DNA of 64,000 nucleotides from Rhizophagus irregularis (lineage: Eukaryota; Glomeromycota; Glomeromycetes; Glomerales; Glomeraceae). The notes below the pieces were generated by a model. That model saw nothing but the letters and a program-made list of their open reading frames with translations. It searched no databases and was not told the DNA's origin. The stretch spans positions 186,001 to 250,000 of the forward strand of contig NC_089460.1 in NCBI RefSeq assembly GCF_026210795.1. The letters are read 5' to 3'. Made by a program: the position numbers and the translations under genes. Positions within the stretch are counted from its first letter, which is position 1; each line of letters opens with the position of its first letter. Below are positions 34,845 to 45,745 of the stretch, in pieces.

Positions 34845-35680
34845 AACATATATTACAATAAAAATATTTTTGTGATATTAATTCAGTGTTAATATAATAT
34901 CATTACGATGTAGTTACGATATTAAATAAATGTAAAACATTTTTTGTAATATTAATTCGATATTAATATGATATTATTATGATGTAGTTACGATATCAAA
35001 TAAAATTGTAATATTAATTCAATGTTAATACGACATCACTACGATGTGGCTACGATATCAAATAGATGTAAAATATTTTTAATATTTTTGCAATATTAAT
35101 TCGATATTAATATGATATCACTACGATATGGCTACGATGTGGTTACGATATCAAATAAAATGTCAAATATTTTGCAATATTAATTCGATGTTAATATGAT
35201 ATCACTACGATGTGGTTACGATATCAAATAAAATGTCAAATATTTTGTAATATTAATTCAATGTTAATACGACATCACTACGATGTGGTTACGATATCAA
35301 ATAAAATGTCAAATATTTTTGCAATATTAATTCGATGTTAATATGATATCACTACGATGTGGTTACGATATCAAATAAAATGTCAAATATTTTGTCAATG
35401 TTAATACAATATCACTACGACATGGTTACGATATTAAATAAATGTCAAATATTTTTGTAATATTAATTCAATGTTAATACGACATCACTACGATGTGGTT
35501 ACGTGATAATATTTACATCGCATAATGATCGCAGCGATATCGCAGAGATATCGAACTAATCAATGTCGATTAAATACAGTTACGACTAACTTAACGATGT
35601 CGAATCTATTTTTTATCAAAATATCGTAATGATATCGTAATGATATCATTGCGATATCTAATCAATATCAATTGTAAACT
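34845..35680. repeat. GATATC-rich tandem array 2 (unit about 76-80 bp)
   Basis: About eight copies of TATTAATTCGATGTTAATA + TGATATCACTACGATGTGG + TTACGATATCAAATAAAATG + TCAAATATTTTG. The last 150 bp degenerate into GATATC words. It shares vocabulary with array 1 (21.9-22.6 kb). It borders the intron-like module array directly. Confidence 0.8.
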
Positions 35681-35699
35681 CCAAGTTTCAGCAAAGTAC

Positions 35700-37875
35700 C
35701 TTCGAATTTTTACTTTTTTTAACGAAATATTTTACTAATGTTTTCATTTTTTCTTTTTTAGATTCAAGACGCCCATTTAAAAGGCTCGGGTGGACTTCTG
35801 AAGTACAGAAACTCCAAAGATTCGTAAGTACAAATTCTTTGGAGTTTTTTTTTTATATTTTTAATATGAATGGTGTCACCCACGTCTGCCACCCGTGAGT
35901 AAACACAATCTCTTATTTCACTTTATTTCTCATTATTTCGCTTGGTTTAGATTTCTATTATTCTCTTGATTTCTACTATTCTCTTAACTTCTCGCTTTCT
36001 TTCTCATGTATTCGTAATATTTATTCTTTCAAATACTACCACTCATTCATAATATTCCCAAAATATTATTCTGTATGTAATATTTATTCTTTCAAATATT
36101 ACCACTTTATTTCTTATAAATTGCGAGAGTTCTCCTAACTTCTTACATATTTCATACAATGAAACGAGAATAACTTCCTTTACTTTACTTTTCTGGACTT
36201 AATAATATAATATTAATTAATTCTCAAGCGTATAATGAGCATATTCAAGATAACTTTTAATAATTAATATTTATTTTATTAAATTTGAGTCAAAAACTGA
36301 CTGCGGAATTCCTAACGAATCCCACCTATATTTATACATTTTTAAGAAAATTATTTCTACTATTTCTAACTTTTCTACTAATAAAAATTTAAGAATAATA
36401 AGAAAATAAAGATGTATTATCGTATGACTATCTCGTGACTAAACTAAACTAAACTATAAATATTATTTTATCGGTTAATTATTTATCCGTTGGTTAATTA
36501 TTTATCCTTGTTCCATTCGGTCTTTTATTCATCCGCTCACGTGATTATCCTGATTTCTCGGGTTACAACGGTTACTAACTATTTTTTTTTACTTTTTTTT
36601 AGATTCAGCCGTTCAGGTGAACTTCCAAAGTATGGAAAAACCAAGTTTCGTAAATATAAAACTTGGTTTATTTTTTTTTTATTTTTTAATTTAATATGAA
36701 CGGTTACTAACTGTTCTTTTTTTACTTTTTTTTTTAGGTTCAGCCATTTAGGTAGGCATTTGAAGAACGGAAAAGATTCTTTAGTATCAAAAATTTTTTT
36801 TTTTTAACATTATAGCTTGTCCTACAGAGAAATGCGATCAAGACGCTATGGTCTATATTAGTAACTTTTGATGAACATTGTACTGAAACTCTGATTTGGG
36901 AGTTAATGCTTCTGGCAAAGGACTTGTTGGTAATTTTCACTTTTTGCTCATTTTTATTTTGTTATAAGTTCAGCATTACTAATCAGAAAATATATTTTAA
37001 CTTTAAATCAATATTCATTTACCAAAAGATTGCATAATTCAAACACATCAAGATTGAGTTTTGTGAGTTTACGAACGAAGATGATGCAGATTAAAATAAT
37101 AAATCAAATCAAGTTGTATGGGAAGCCTATTCGTGTTAATAAAGTAGGCAGTTTGTTTTTATTATTTGTTGTGTAGCATATTCGAATATCGATTTATTTT
37201 ACTTTAGATTGCATGAGATCCCGATACTGGCAATTAGTAAAAGATATGAATTTATTTCATATATTTTTCAGTTTTTTAACTGAAATTTCTTTTTATTTTT
37301 TATTTTAACTTTTTCAGTTCTTTAAACTGAAACTTTTTTTATTATTTTCTTTTTTTTTCAGTTTTTTTAAACTGAAACCTTTTTTAATTTTCTTTTTTTT
37401 TTATTCTTTTTCAGTTTTTTAACTGAAATTTCTTTTTATTTCTTTTTTTTATATAAATACTTTATTTTTTAGATACACTTTATTTGTAGAATGCTGAATT
37501 CAAACGAACGAGACAGCAGGACAGGTAAATGGGGTGGGTGGTATGTATTAATTAAGGAATGTTTCTAAAATTCTTTCTTCTTTTTGTAGCACTGGACTCT
37601 TGGAATAGATTTAGCTTGATGAGGTAAAGTAGGAGTGATGTTTTTTTTAAATTTATTTTTAAGAAATGTTCTAACGTTTCTTTTCTTTTACTATAGAAAC
37701 GCTGGCTTTTTAGTGTTGAAATGAACGAATTAGACTTTATACTGACAAGGTAAAGGGACTTAGAGGAGGACAGAAAGTGTTTATTTTTAATTTTTCTAAA
37801 TTTTTCTATTTTTAGAATATTTTACGGCATTAAGATTGCGACATTAAGACATTACGGCAGAATTACGATATTACG
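35700..37875 (+). repeat. Intron-like hairpin module array, part 1
   Basis: Repeated modules with a short inverted repeat (GAACGGTTAC...AACTGTTC; TTTCAGTTTTTTAACTGAAA; AGAAATGTTCTAACGTTTCTT), a long poly-T tract and TAG, followed by a short exon-like stretch and a GTAAG-like donor. Acceptor-like AGs lie at 35761, 36602, 36736, 37472, 37590, 37695 and 37816. Three of them are followed by RTTCA(G/A) (35762, 36603, 36737). Donor-like GTAAGTA lies at 35824. An L1 LTR (35874-36566) splits one module, and the array stops at the element beginning at 37876. The short exon-like pieces do not assemble into a recognisable protein. Confidence 0.55.
35874..36566 (-). repeat. Solo LTR, family L1, copy 2 (minus orientation)
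   Basis: Read on the minus strand it starts TGTAACCCGAG and ends GGGTGACA, with AAAAATGTATAAATATAGG (TATA box) and GGAATTCCGCAGTC matching copy 1 at 692-1282. The shared stretch GATAAATAATTAACC...TTTAGTTTAGT is also present. Flanks are ATGG (35870-35873) and ACGG (36567-36570), and the empty site AATATGAACGGTTACTAACTG is visible in the neighbouring module near 36700. Confidence 0.65.
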
Positions 37876-38802
37876 CATATGGGCTGATTTGTCTACTCTG
37901 CATTAGCATTAGAAAGAGTTATTGATTGATTTTTACAATTTTTGTTACTCAAAATTGTTTTGTAATACTAAAAAATCATCTGATTGATGATCACTTGACT
38001 AAATAATAAGTTGAACAAAAATTTACATTTGCGAAACTTAAATTATTAAATGTAAAAGAGCTGTGAAAAAACCCATTTCACTAATAAAAAACCCATTTCT
38101 CATATATATGGAATTTTTAACATATATTATTATAAAGTAAGTATATTTTAATAAAATATAAAGTAAAATAAAAATGTATATAGCCTTAGTAGCTATAAAT
38201 GTTTATAAAAGTATAATAAAAATATCATATAAAAGATGGTATCATAATAAATATTTTTAAACAATAAAATATGTCAGAGTTTGTATTACCATCTTTAAAC
38301 GCAAATATATCAAGATTCACTGATCCATTTTCTATAATTTTAGGCTCATTGGAAAGCTCTTATTCTGGACTTTATAGGCGAAAAAAGAGCTTGCCGATTG
38401 AATTATTAGATCCAGAGATATTTACTTTAAAGTTGAGGTACAAACTTTTTAACATGCTTAAATGCAAATATCTTGGGATTCACTGATCCATTTATTATAA
38501 ATTTAGGCTCTTTGAAAAGCCTTTGATCTGGTCTATATGAACGAAAAAAGAGCTTGCCAATTGGATTACTGGATCTGGAGATATTTACATTTTAAGTTGA
38601 GATACAAATTTTTAACATATATAGTAAGTGCTAAGAATTATATTAATTTAAAAGAAATATTTACCAAATTATAGTATAATAACATTAAATAAAAATTTTT
38701 TATTACTCATTTCCAATTTACTGTATATTATATAGTATTTTGTATAATGAAAATGTAATAAAATTAATATTTTAATTAAAGGTAGACAAATCAGCCCATA
38801 TG
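37876..38802. mobile_element. 927-bp element with perfect CATATGGGCTGATTTGTCTAC ends
   Basis: The two 21-bp ends are exact inverted copies (CATATGGGCTGATTTGTCTA plus C). The right 530 bp is nearly identical to 20912-21437. ATTACG lies left and ATTACA right of it, an imperfect 5-6 bp duplication. No intact ORF: a 71-codon frame at 38271-38486 is repeat-derived. It probably inserted into the intron-like module array. Confidence 0.75.
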
Positions 38803-38998
38803 ATTACAATAGTCCAATATAATGCATTAATATTATCAATTTTTATTTGTTTGTTAACAGATACAACCACATATATTGACTGATATTATAAAAATATTTC
38901 AACAAACATTGATACATAACAATTAAAAAAAACATTTATAATTAATTTAAATGGAAATAATTTAGACTTATAGATCAATTGATAGATAAAACAAGATA

Positions 38999-39960
38999 CA
39001 GTCAACTCCCTCTATAGTCACTCCCGTTATAGTTACATTCTACTATATAGTCACACCAGTTGAATGTTCGAAACACTTTATTATTAAAATCTATCCTATA
39101 TAGTCACAATCTATCTATAATCACTATCACACCTATCCTCAAAAATCTTATATTAAAAAGAACTGTTTATAATCACAGTTATATAAAGAATATATTAAAT
39201 AACTTGGCATCTAATAATCGTACAAAGATGTATCATAGCTTGTTAGAATCGTCTCACTGAGACGAATCGAATGGTGGTAGTTTTATCCTTTTCCGATCAC
39301 TGGCTGACGAGTTATTCAACAAAATGTTAAACATCAGCATTATAATATTTTTTGATTTACGTTTACTGCACCATTTAACATTTTGCTAGATTTCTCGGTA
39401 CCTAGTGATTGTAAAAAAGACGATTTATAGCTCGTTGGAATCGCCTCATCGAGACGAATCGAATGGTGGTAAGCTCATCTCTCTGTGATCAATATTGACG
39501 GAGTTATTACTTAAAAACCATTTAATATTTTTTAATTTCGGAAATTGATCTAGTGATTGGATTTCGATGTATCTTATACCATTAGATTCGTCTCATCAAG
39601 ACGAATCGAATGGTAGTAAGATCGTCTTTCTAGGATCAATATTGGCAGAGTTATTACACAAAAACCATTAATATTTTTTTAATTTCGGAAATTAATCTAG
39701 TGATTGGATTTCGACGTATTTTATACCATTAAAACCGTCTCATCAAGACGAATCGAATGGCAGTAAGATCATCTCTCTACGATTAATATTGGTGAAGTTA
39801 CGATACAATAAAGTTTTAAGTATAATTCTAGCTAAAATTATGTTAATTTTTGGCCGGAATTATGATATACAAATATAAGAAATTTTTTATATAGTCACAT
39901 CTCTTTATAATTACCAAATATGGACTGTCCCAAATGTGTGACTATAAAGAGAGTTGACTT
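38999..39960. mobile_element. Pogo/Tc1-like non-autonomous element, 962 bp
   Basis: Ends CAGTCAACTCCCTCTATAGT and, inward from the right, AAGTCAACTCTCTTTATAGT, both continuing CAC and flanked by TA (38997-38998, 39961-39962). The subterminal TATAGTCAC word is repeated several times. TA duplication and this type of end are typical of the pogo/Fot1 branch of Tc1-mariner. The interior (about 39215-39790) is a degenerate tandem array of the CGTCTC-N4-GAGACG module also found in the foldback elements. No transposase. Confidence 0.7.
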
Positions 39961-40578
39961 TATACTTAAACAAGAATTTACAAATATAAAACATCAGTTA
40001 AAATCATTGAAAAATATTAAATATTATATAGATAGATCATTAATTAATTGAACTATAAATAATAATTACCTTTTACATATAGCAGATAATACTATTATGA
40101 ATTTAGAGATAGAATTCTATATAAATAATGAATTAAGAGAATTTTCAGTATATTTATATTTAAAATCCTTTCTTTAAAATCTTTTTTAGTATTAAGAAAA
40201 CCAAAGCTTTATAAGGAAATGAAATGTATTATGAAATATAATAAAAAGGAAAATTGGAATCACTGGTTGAATAAAGAAGTATCAGTATATTAGACATTAA
40301 GTAAATATCATGTCACATCAGAAAATTGAAACTTGCCTGATATGTTTTATAAATAATAAGGCAAGAATCGATATGCATATTGCATATGATATTACAATAC
40401 ATAGATGCTGATATACATATTATTTGTAATATAAAGAATCGGTTGCAAAAGGCTATCAATCATCCGATAAGTAATGTAAAAGTTTTTGATATATCACATT
40501 AAAAATCATACACCTGATATGTGATAATTTTTTATGTACATAAAAGTTTAACATTTTATATAACGACAATATTTAAAC
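39961..40578. other. AT-rich stretch, nothing recognised
   Basis: No coding frame or repeat boundary is seen. It ends with the ATTTAAAC duplication (40571-40578) of the next element. Confidence 0.5.
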
Positions 40579-41490
40579 TAGAGTTCCGAATGGGTCAGGT
40601 CAGGTCAGGTTAATTGATAAACCTGACCTGAAATTTTTTTTCAGGTCAGGTCAGGTCAGATTATATCAGGTTATCTGTTTGACCTGACCTGACCTGAAAC
40701 CTGAAAAATTTCAGGACTATTTTTATTAAAGTATTGAAAAAAAATGGTACAAAACTTTTTTTTTTAATATAATATTATGAAAAAAAACGTTTTTGCAATG
40801 TTTTTTATTAAAATATTGAAAAAAAATATTGAAAAACGTTCTTTTTAATATAACATTATAAAAAAAATGCTTTCGCAACATTATTATTGAAATATCAAAA
40901 AAAAATGTTACGAACCATTTTTTTTAATATAATATTATGTATACATGCTGCCCAAATTATTTTGGGATGCCATAATTATAATTTGGGATGCCATAATTCA
41001 TTCGGTTTATATATAATTTACTATGTAAAGTGCCAAAATAATTTGGGATGCCATAATTGAATTTGTGATTTTACTTATAATTACGGCAGTCCAAAATAAT
41101 TTGGGTGGCATATATAATATTATGAAAAAAACGTTTTCGCAACATTTTTTCTCAAAATATTGCGATTCAACATTTTTATATTAAAATCATATAAAAAAGT
41201 GAATCGCAATATTTCAACTCACTTTTATTATATAAAATCAATATAAAAAAGTGAATCGCAATATCACAACTCACTTTTTTTATATAGAATCTATATAAAA
41301 AAGTGAATCGCAATACTACAACTCACTTTTATTATATAGTAGAATCAATAGTTTTAGGTCAACAGGTCAATCAGGTCAGGTCAATCTTCATACCTGACCT
41401 GAATTTTTTTCAAAAATCTCATACCTGACCTGAATTTCAGGTCAGGTCAGGTCAGATTACCTGAATTTAGCTGACCTGTTCGGAGTTCTA
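40579..41490. mobile_element. hAT-like element with GGTCAGGTCAGG subterminal repeats (copy A)
   Basis: Ends TAGAGTTCCGAATGGGTCAG and, inward from the right, TAGAACTCCGAACAGGTCAG. A perfect 8-bp duplication ATTTAAAC flanks it (40571-40578, 41491-41498). Each subterminal region is built from (GGTCA)n and its complement. The interior holds about four diverged copies of an 80-bp unit (AATATAATATTATGAAAAAA...) and three 58-bp palindromic units (AAAAAGTGAATCGCAATA...CTCACTTTT). MITE-177 copy 2 is nested inside. No ORF. Confidence 0.8.
40940..41116. mobile_element. 177-bp MITE (MITE-177), copy 2, opposite orientation
   Basis: Same length and sequence as 1886-2062 but inverted. Ends TATACATGCTGCCC and TATATATGCCACCC. 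A perfect 8-bp duplication ATATTATG flanks it (40932-40939, 41117-41124). It is inserted in the interior repeat of copy A. Confidence 0.85.
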
Positions 41491-41829
41491 ATTTAAACCA
41501 TATATTTTAATAAATAAACTACTTGTTTCTTTCGGTCTATTTATTATCTGGTTAAAGTTAAACACGAAATTATATTAGACATGTTTAGACTTCTTTTATC
41601 TCTAGAAGTTTGGATATTTTTACTAACTTACGAGGTACAACTAACTTTGAATAGTAGTTGATTTGCCATAATACAGTATACTAAATCGGAATTTATTTTT
41701 ATTTATTAAACATCCCTTTTTACTGTATTTTCTTTTTCTTGAAAAATTTTTTATACCTTGGACGGACGGAAATCAACAAGACATTTTGAAGGTATATATA
41801 CTTCAAAATATTTTTCTTTTTGTTTTTTT
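41491..41829. other. Short unassigned stretch between copy A and the module array
   Basis: No gene. TTGGACGGACGGAAATC (about 41758-41775) is a small GC-richer patch. The first hairpin of the intron-like array follows. Confidence 0.4.
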
Positions 41830-43620
41830 TTTAACGAAACATTTATTAACGTTTCATTTCTTTTTCTTTTTAGATTCAATTTCTTTTGGGAGGCTCCTTA
41901 GACTGACATATACTTCAAATATACTTTGAAGTATCTTTTTCATTTTTTCAATGAAATGAATGGTAAGTTTCGTGTTGCATAATTTTAAAAAAAAATTTTT
42001 TCTTGAGAAACGTTATTCTGACATTTTTCTCTTTTTTTTGTAGGTTCTATTGAGAAGCTTTAAAATGGCAAACTTCTAATGGTAAGTTTTGCAACGCGTT
42101 ACGAAACTTAATTTTTTTTTAATTTTTTTTTATAAAAAACGTTATATTAATGTTTCTTTTTTTTTGTAGGTTCAAGTGTTTCAGCCTTGTAAAATTTGAA
42201 ATGATGGTGAGTTTCGTGATGTTTTATTTCATTGTGAAACTTAAAAAAAAATTTTTTTCTTTGAGAAACGTTATATTAATGTTTTTCTCTTTTTTTGTAG
42301 ATTTAAGTGTTTCAGCTCGGTACTTCAAAATAAAACGGTAAGTTTTACAACGAAATGTTATGAAACAATATTTTTTTTTATTCTTTTTTTTTGTAAGAAA
42401 CGTTATATAACATTTCTTTTTTTTCTTTGTAGGTACTCTCTGAATATTGGATTTCAGTTAGATCTCAAAGTTTCGTTTTAAAACTTCAATTCTTTTATTT
42501 TTTTTTTTAAAGAAATGTTACTAATGTTTCTTTATTTATTTTTGTAAACTCCCTTCAGCTTTTGATACTGGACTGGGATGCTAAGAGAGGGTAAGTTTTG
42601 TAATGAATTTTTCATTATGAAACTTTTACAATATTTTTTTATTTTTCAAAGAACGTTTCTAACATTCTTTTTATTTTTTTTTTGTAGAATCTGTAGGCTT
42701 GACCGCTCCGGTACTCTAAGGTCAAAATGGTAAGTTTCATAATAATTTTCATTACAAAACTTTATTTTTTTTATTAAGAAATGTTTTAATGTTTCTTTTT
42801 CTTTTTTTTTGTAGGATTTGTTGAACTCAGTATTTAAATTCAGTAAGTTTTTTTGTCAAAACTAAATATTTTTTTTTCAATAAATCAGATTTAAATATAT
42901 GGGGCTGTTAAAGAAACGTATTAACGTTCTTTTTTTCAATTTTTTTAGGTTATTGGACTCCTAAGAACTTGGAAGTCTTGGTATAATATATGGGTGGCGT
43001 ATGACGTTTGATTGTATTAAAGAAACGTACTAACATTTCTTTTTTCATTTTCTTAGATTACCGGACTTGGAAGAATCTGGTAAAGTATATGGGAGGAGTG
43101 TATGGCGTTAATTGTATTAAAGAAACGTATTAACGTTTCTTTTTTTCATTTTTTTAGGTTACTGGACTCCTAGGAATTTGGAAGAATCTGGTAAAATATA
43201 TGGTAGAAATGTATAGCATTGATGTTTAATTATGTTAAAGAAACGTATTAACATTTCTTTTTTTGTTTTTTAGATTACCGAACTCCTAGGAATTTGGAAG
43301 AACCTGGACTTAAGTATATGGGATAATGCGGTGTATGGTATTTAATTGTTTTAAAGAAACGTATTAACGTTTTTTTCTTTTTTAGTAGGAACTCCAGATG
43401 AGATTACGAACTGAACTTTGGATAAAAGGTAAATAGAAGGGTTTTTCTATTTTTTTTTTGTAACATTTTTAACGTTACTTTTTTCATTTTCTTGTAGGTA
43501 ATTCGCTCAAGATGAAATTGATACAAAGTACCAGAACTTATTTTTTTAATATTTTTTCGTTAAGAACGTTTACTAAATGTTCTTTTTTTTATAGAGAATG
43601 AAATAATGTTTCACTCACAA
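41830..43620 (+). repeat. Intron-like hairpin module array, part 2 (about 14 modules)
   Basis: Each 90-150 bp module contains a near-palindrome of the type AAAGAAACGTATTAACGTTT, 15-25 T/C-rich bases and TAG. A short exon-like stretch follows, mostly 25-50 nt, and then GGTAAGTTT or GGTAAARTAT. Acceptor AG positions: 41873, 42043, 42169, 42300, 42432, 42687, 42814, 42948, 43058, 43157, 43273, 43385, 43497, 43594. Donor GT positions include 41963, 42082, 42207, 42338, 42591, 42730 and 42843. Later exon-like pieces are similar to each other (TACTGGACTCCTAGGAATTT) and share one open frame, YWTPRNLEES-like. No known protein results. It could be transcribed and spliced, or be a satellite that evolved splice-like ends. 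Confidence 0.6.
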
Positions 43621-44099
43621 TTTTACCAAGTCAAAATCAACTTAATCCACCACAATCTAATATCCATCTTCTGCTTAATTCATTTGGTATTAGTAGGCAA
43701 TAGTTCGAAAGAGTTGGCATAAAAACTTTAGAAAAAATAGTTGTTTGTTGGAATTGAACCAACTGGAATAATATTCCAAACCATTAACAATATAATGTAG
43801 ATAGATAGAATAGGATAAATTAACAAATATAATTTTTAAAAATATAATAGTAAAATAAATATATATATATGTTATTATGTTAAATAAATAAATAAATAAA
43901 TAATATATAGTATATATAAATGAATAAATAATAAGTTTCAGATTTCAATATAGCAAATATATATCTAATATTATAAATAGTTCAGAGAAATATCAGATTG
44001 CTGAAATTCTCCCAATATTCTTACTGTTATGTTCTAACCTGAAAATCACATGACTTATACCTAATCTGCGCTGAGAACCAGTCACAAATCGGATGGATC

Positions 44100-44315
44100 G
44101 ATTACACACGTCAAATGATCAAAAATAGGCAAAAAAAATGGCGCAAATCGCATAAACTATTCGCAAATTTGTATAAACTATTTACAAATAGTATAGGTTA
44201 ATTCGTAAATTGCCAAAAACAGCCAAGAATAGCCAAGAATAGCCAAGAATAGCCACTGCTTTTCGCGCCATTTTTTTTGCCGATTTTTAGCATTTCGACC
44301 TGTGTTAGCTGCCAT
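44100..44315. repeat. Inverted-repeat hairpin element around GGCGC
   Basis: A left arm ACACACGTCAAATGATC...GGCAAAAAAAATGGCGC and a right arm GCGCCATTTTTTTTGCC...ACCTGTGT are inverted, with a spacer holding three tandem AGCCAAGAAT units (44222-44256). Probably a small foldback MITE. Target duplication not resolved. Confidence 0.5.
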
Positions 44316-44699
44316 TCAGGTTAAAATCGAAAACATATAATAGGGCTATTAGGTATATAAAATTTACTCAGTAGCCCTTCACTTGATAAAAAATATTGGA
44401 AATTCAATAAAAGAATCTATAATTATATATTTGAAACAAAAACAAATTAGATGTTAAGATAAAAATTTTATTAGAAAAGTATTATAAAATATACTAAAAG
44501 TTATTTCAAAAATTTTAACATTTAGTATTAGAAGTAAAAGTTGAAAGTTAAAACTTTTTTAATAAGATTACAAAAAGATTTTAAGATAACTCTTACCAAG
44601 ATACAAATATTTATAACCAATATTTTAATTCAATTCATTTTAGTATTTAAAAAATTAATATAGAAATCAAGATACGAACAAGTTATACAGGTTATAAAA

Positions 44700-44780
44700 T
44701 GAAAAATCAGGTATCAATCAGTCACCAATCGGTCACCAATCAGGTAACTGATTGGTGACTGATTGATGCTTGATTTTTTA
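44700..44780. repeat. Perfect-stem hairpin built from CAATCAGTCACC
   Basis: CAATCAGTCACCAATC, GGTCACCAATCAG, a 4-base loop, then CTGATTGGTGACTGATTG. A stem of about 30 bp within a self-complementary stretch of about 80 bp. No other feature. Confidence 0.6.
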
Positions 44781-45189
44781 CTTTAATAGTTTGCTTTACA
44801 AAATTATTTATCAATTTTATTTTCAGACTTGAATGGTTCTTCATACTTCATTACCTTAATAAATTAAACATTAATTAAATTTCAGATAAACTATAAACAT
44901 ATTCAAAATAACTTTTAATAAAGGAATTGTCAAATTTTTACCGGTGGTGATTTTCACTGGTCATGTGATCATGTGATTACTTATATTACACAACATAACA
45001 TATATTTATCATATTTATGAAATTTGTTTTTGCTTTGCTTGCTTTGCTTTTCTTTTAATATTTTACGTGTTTTTAATACAAAAAATATTACTTTTGTTAC
45101 ACTATTAAACCCATAGGAGTATTTTCAATTTCATAAAGTTAGATATAATATTTATGAAAAAAAAACACATTTAAATATTTGTTTTTCTG

Positions 45190-45745
45190 TTTACCAACTT
45201 CAAAGCGTAATTTCAACACTTTAGTCAAATGAAATCGTCTTTCTTCATTAATTGAAAGTTGTTCAGCGAGGTCGAAACTAGTTGTATATAAAATTTCATG
45301 GATGTAAGTTTAATACTTGTGGAGAAAATCACATTTTACATAACGGTACTAACTTTCGAATTTTTTTTTTTCCGTTTGTGAACTTCAGAGCGTAATTTCA
45401 CCACTTTAGTCAAATGAAATCGTCTTTCTTTATTAAGTGAAAGTTGTTCAGCGTGGTCGAAACTAGTTGTATATAAAATTTCATGGATGTAAGTGTAATA
45501 CATCTAAAGAAAATTGCATTTTTCATAATAATACTAACTTTTGAATTTTTCTTTTTTATTTGTTAATTTTAGAGTGTAATTTCACCACTTTGGTCAAATG
45601 AAATCGTTGTTCAGCAAGATTAAAACTAGTTGTGTATCAAATTTCATGAGTGTAAATGTAATACTTTTGGAAAAAATTGCATTTCTCATAATAGTATTAA
45701 CTTTCAAATTTTTTTTTTCTGTCTATTAAATTTAAAGGGTAAATT
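45190..45745. repeat. Tandem units of about 185 bp inside element H
   Basis: AGCGTAATTTCA(A/C)CACTTT recurs near 45204, 45389 and 45577, each followed by AGTCAAATGAAATCGT, a GTTCAGC word and ACTAGTTGTATATAAAATTTC. A fourth unit begins near 45727 and resumes after 46899, showing that element B inserted into it. Confidence 0.7.
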
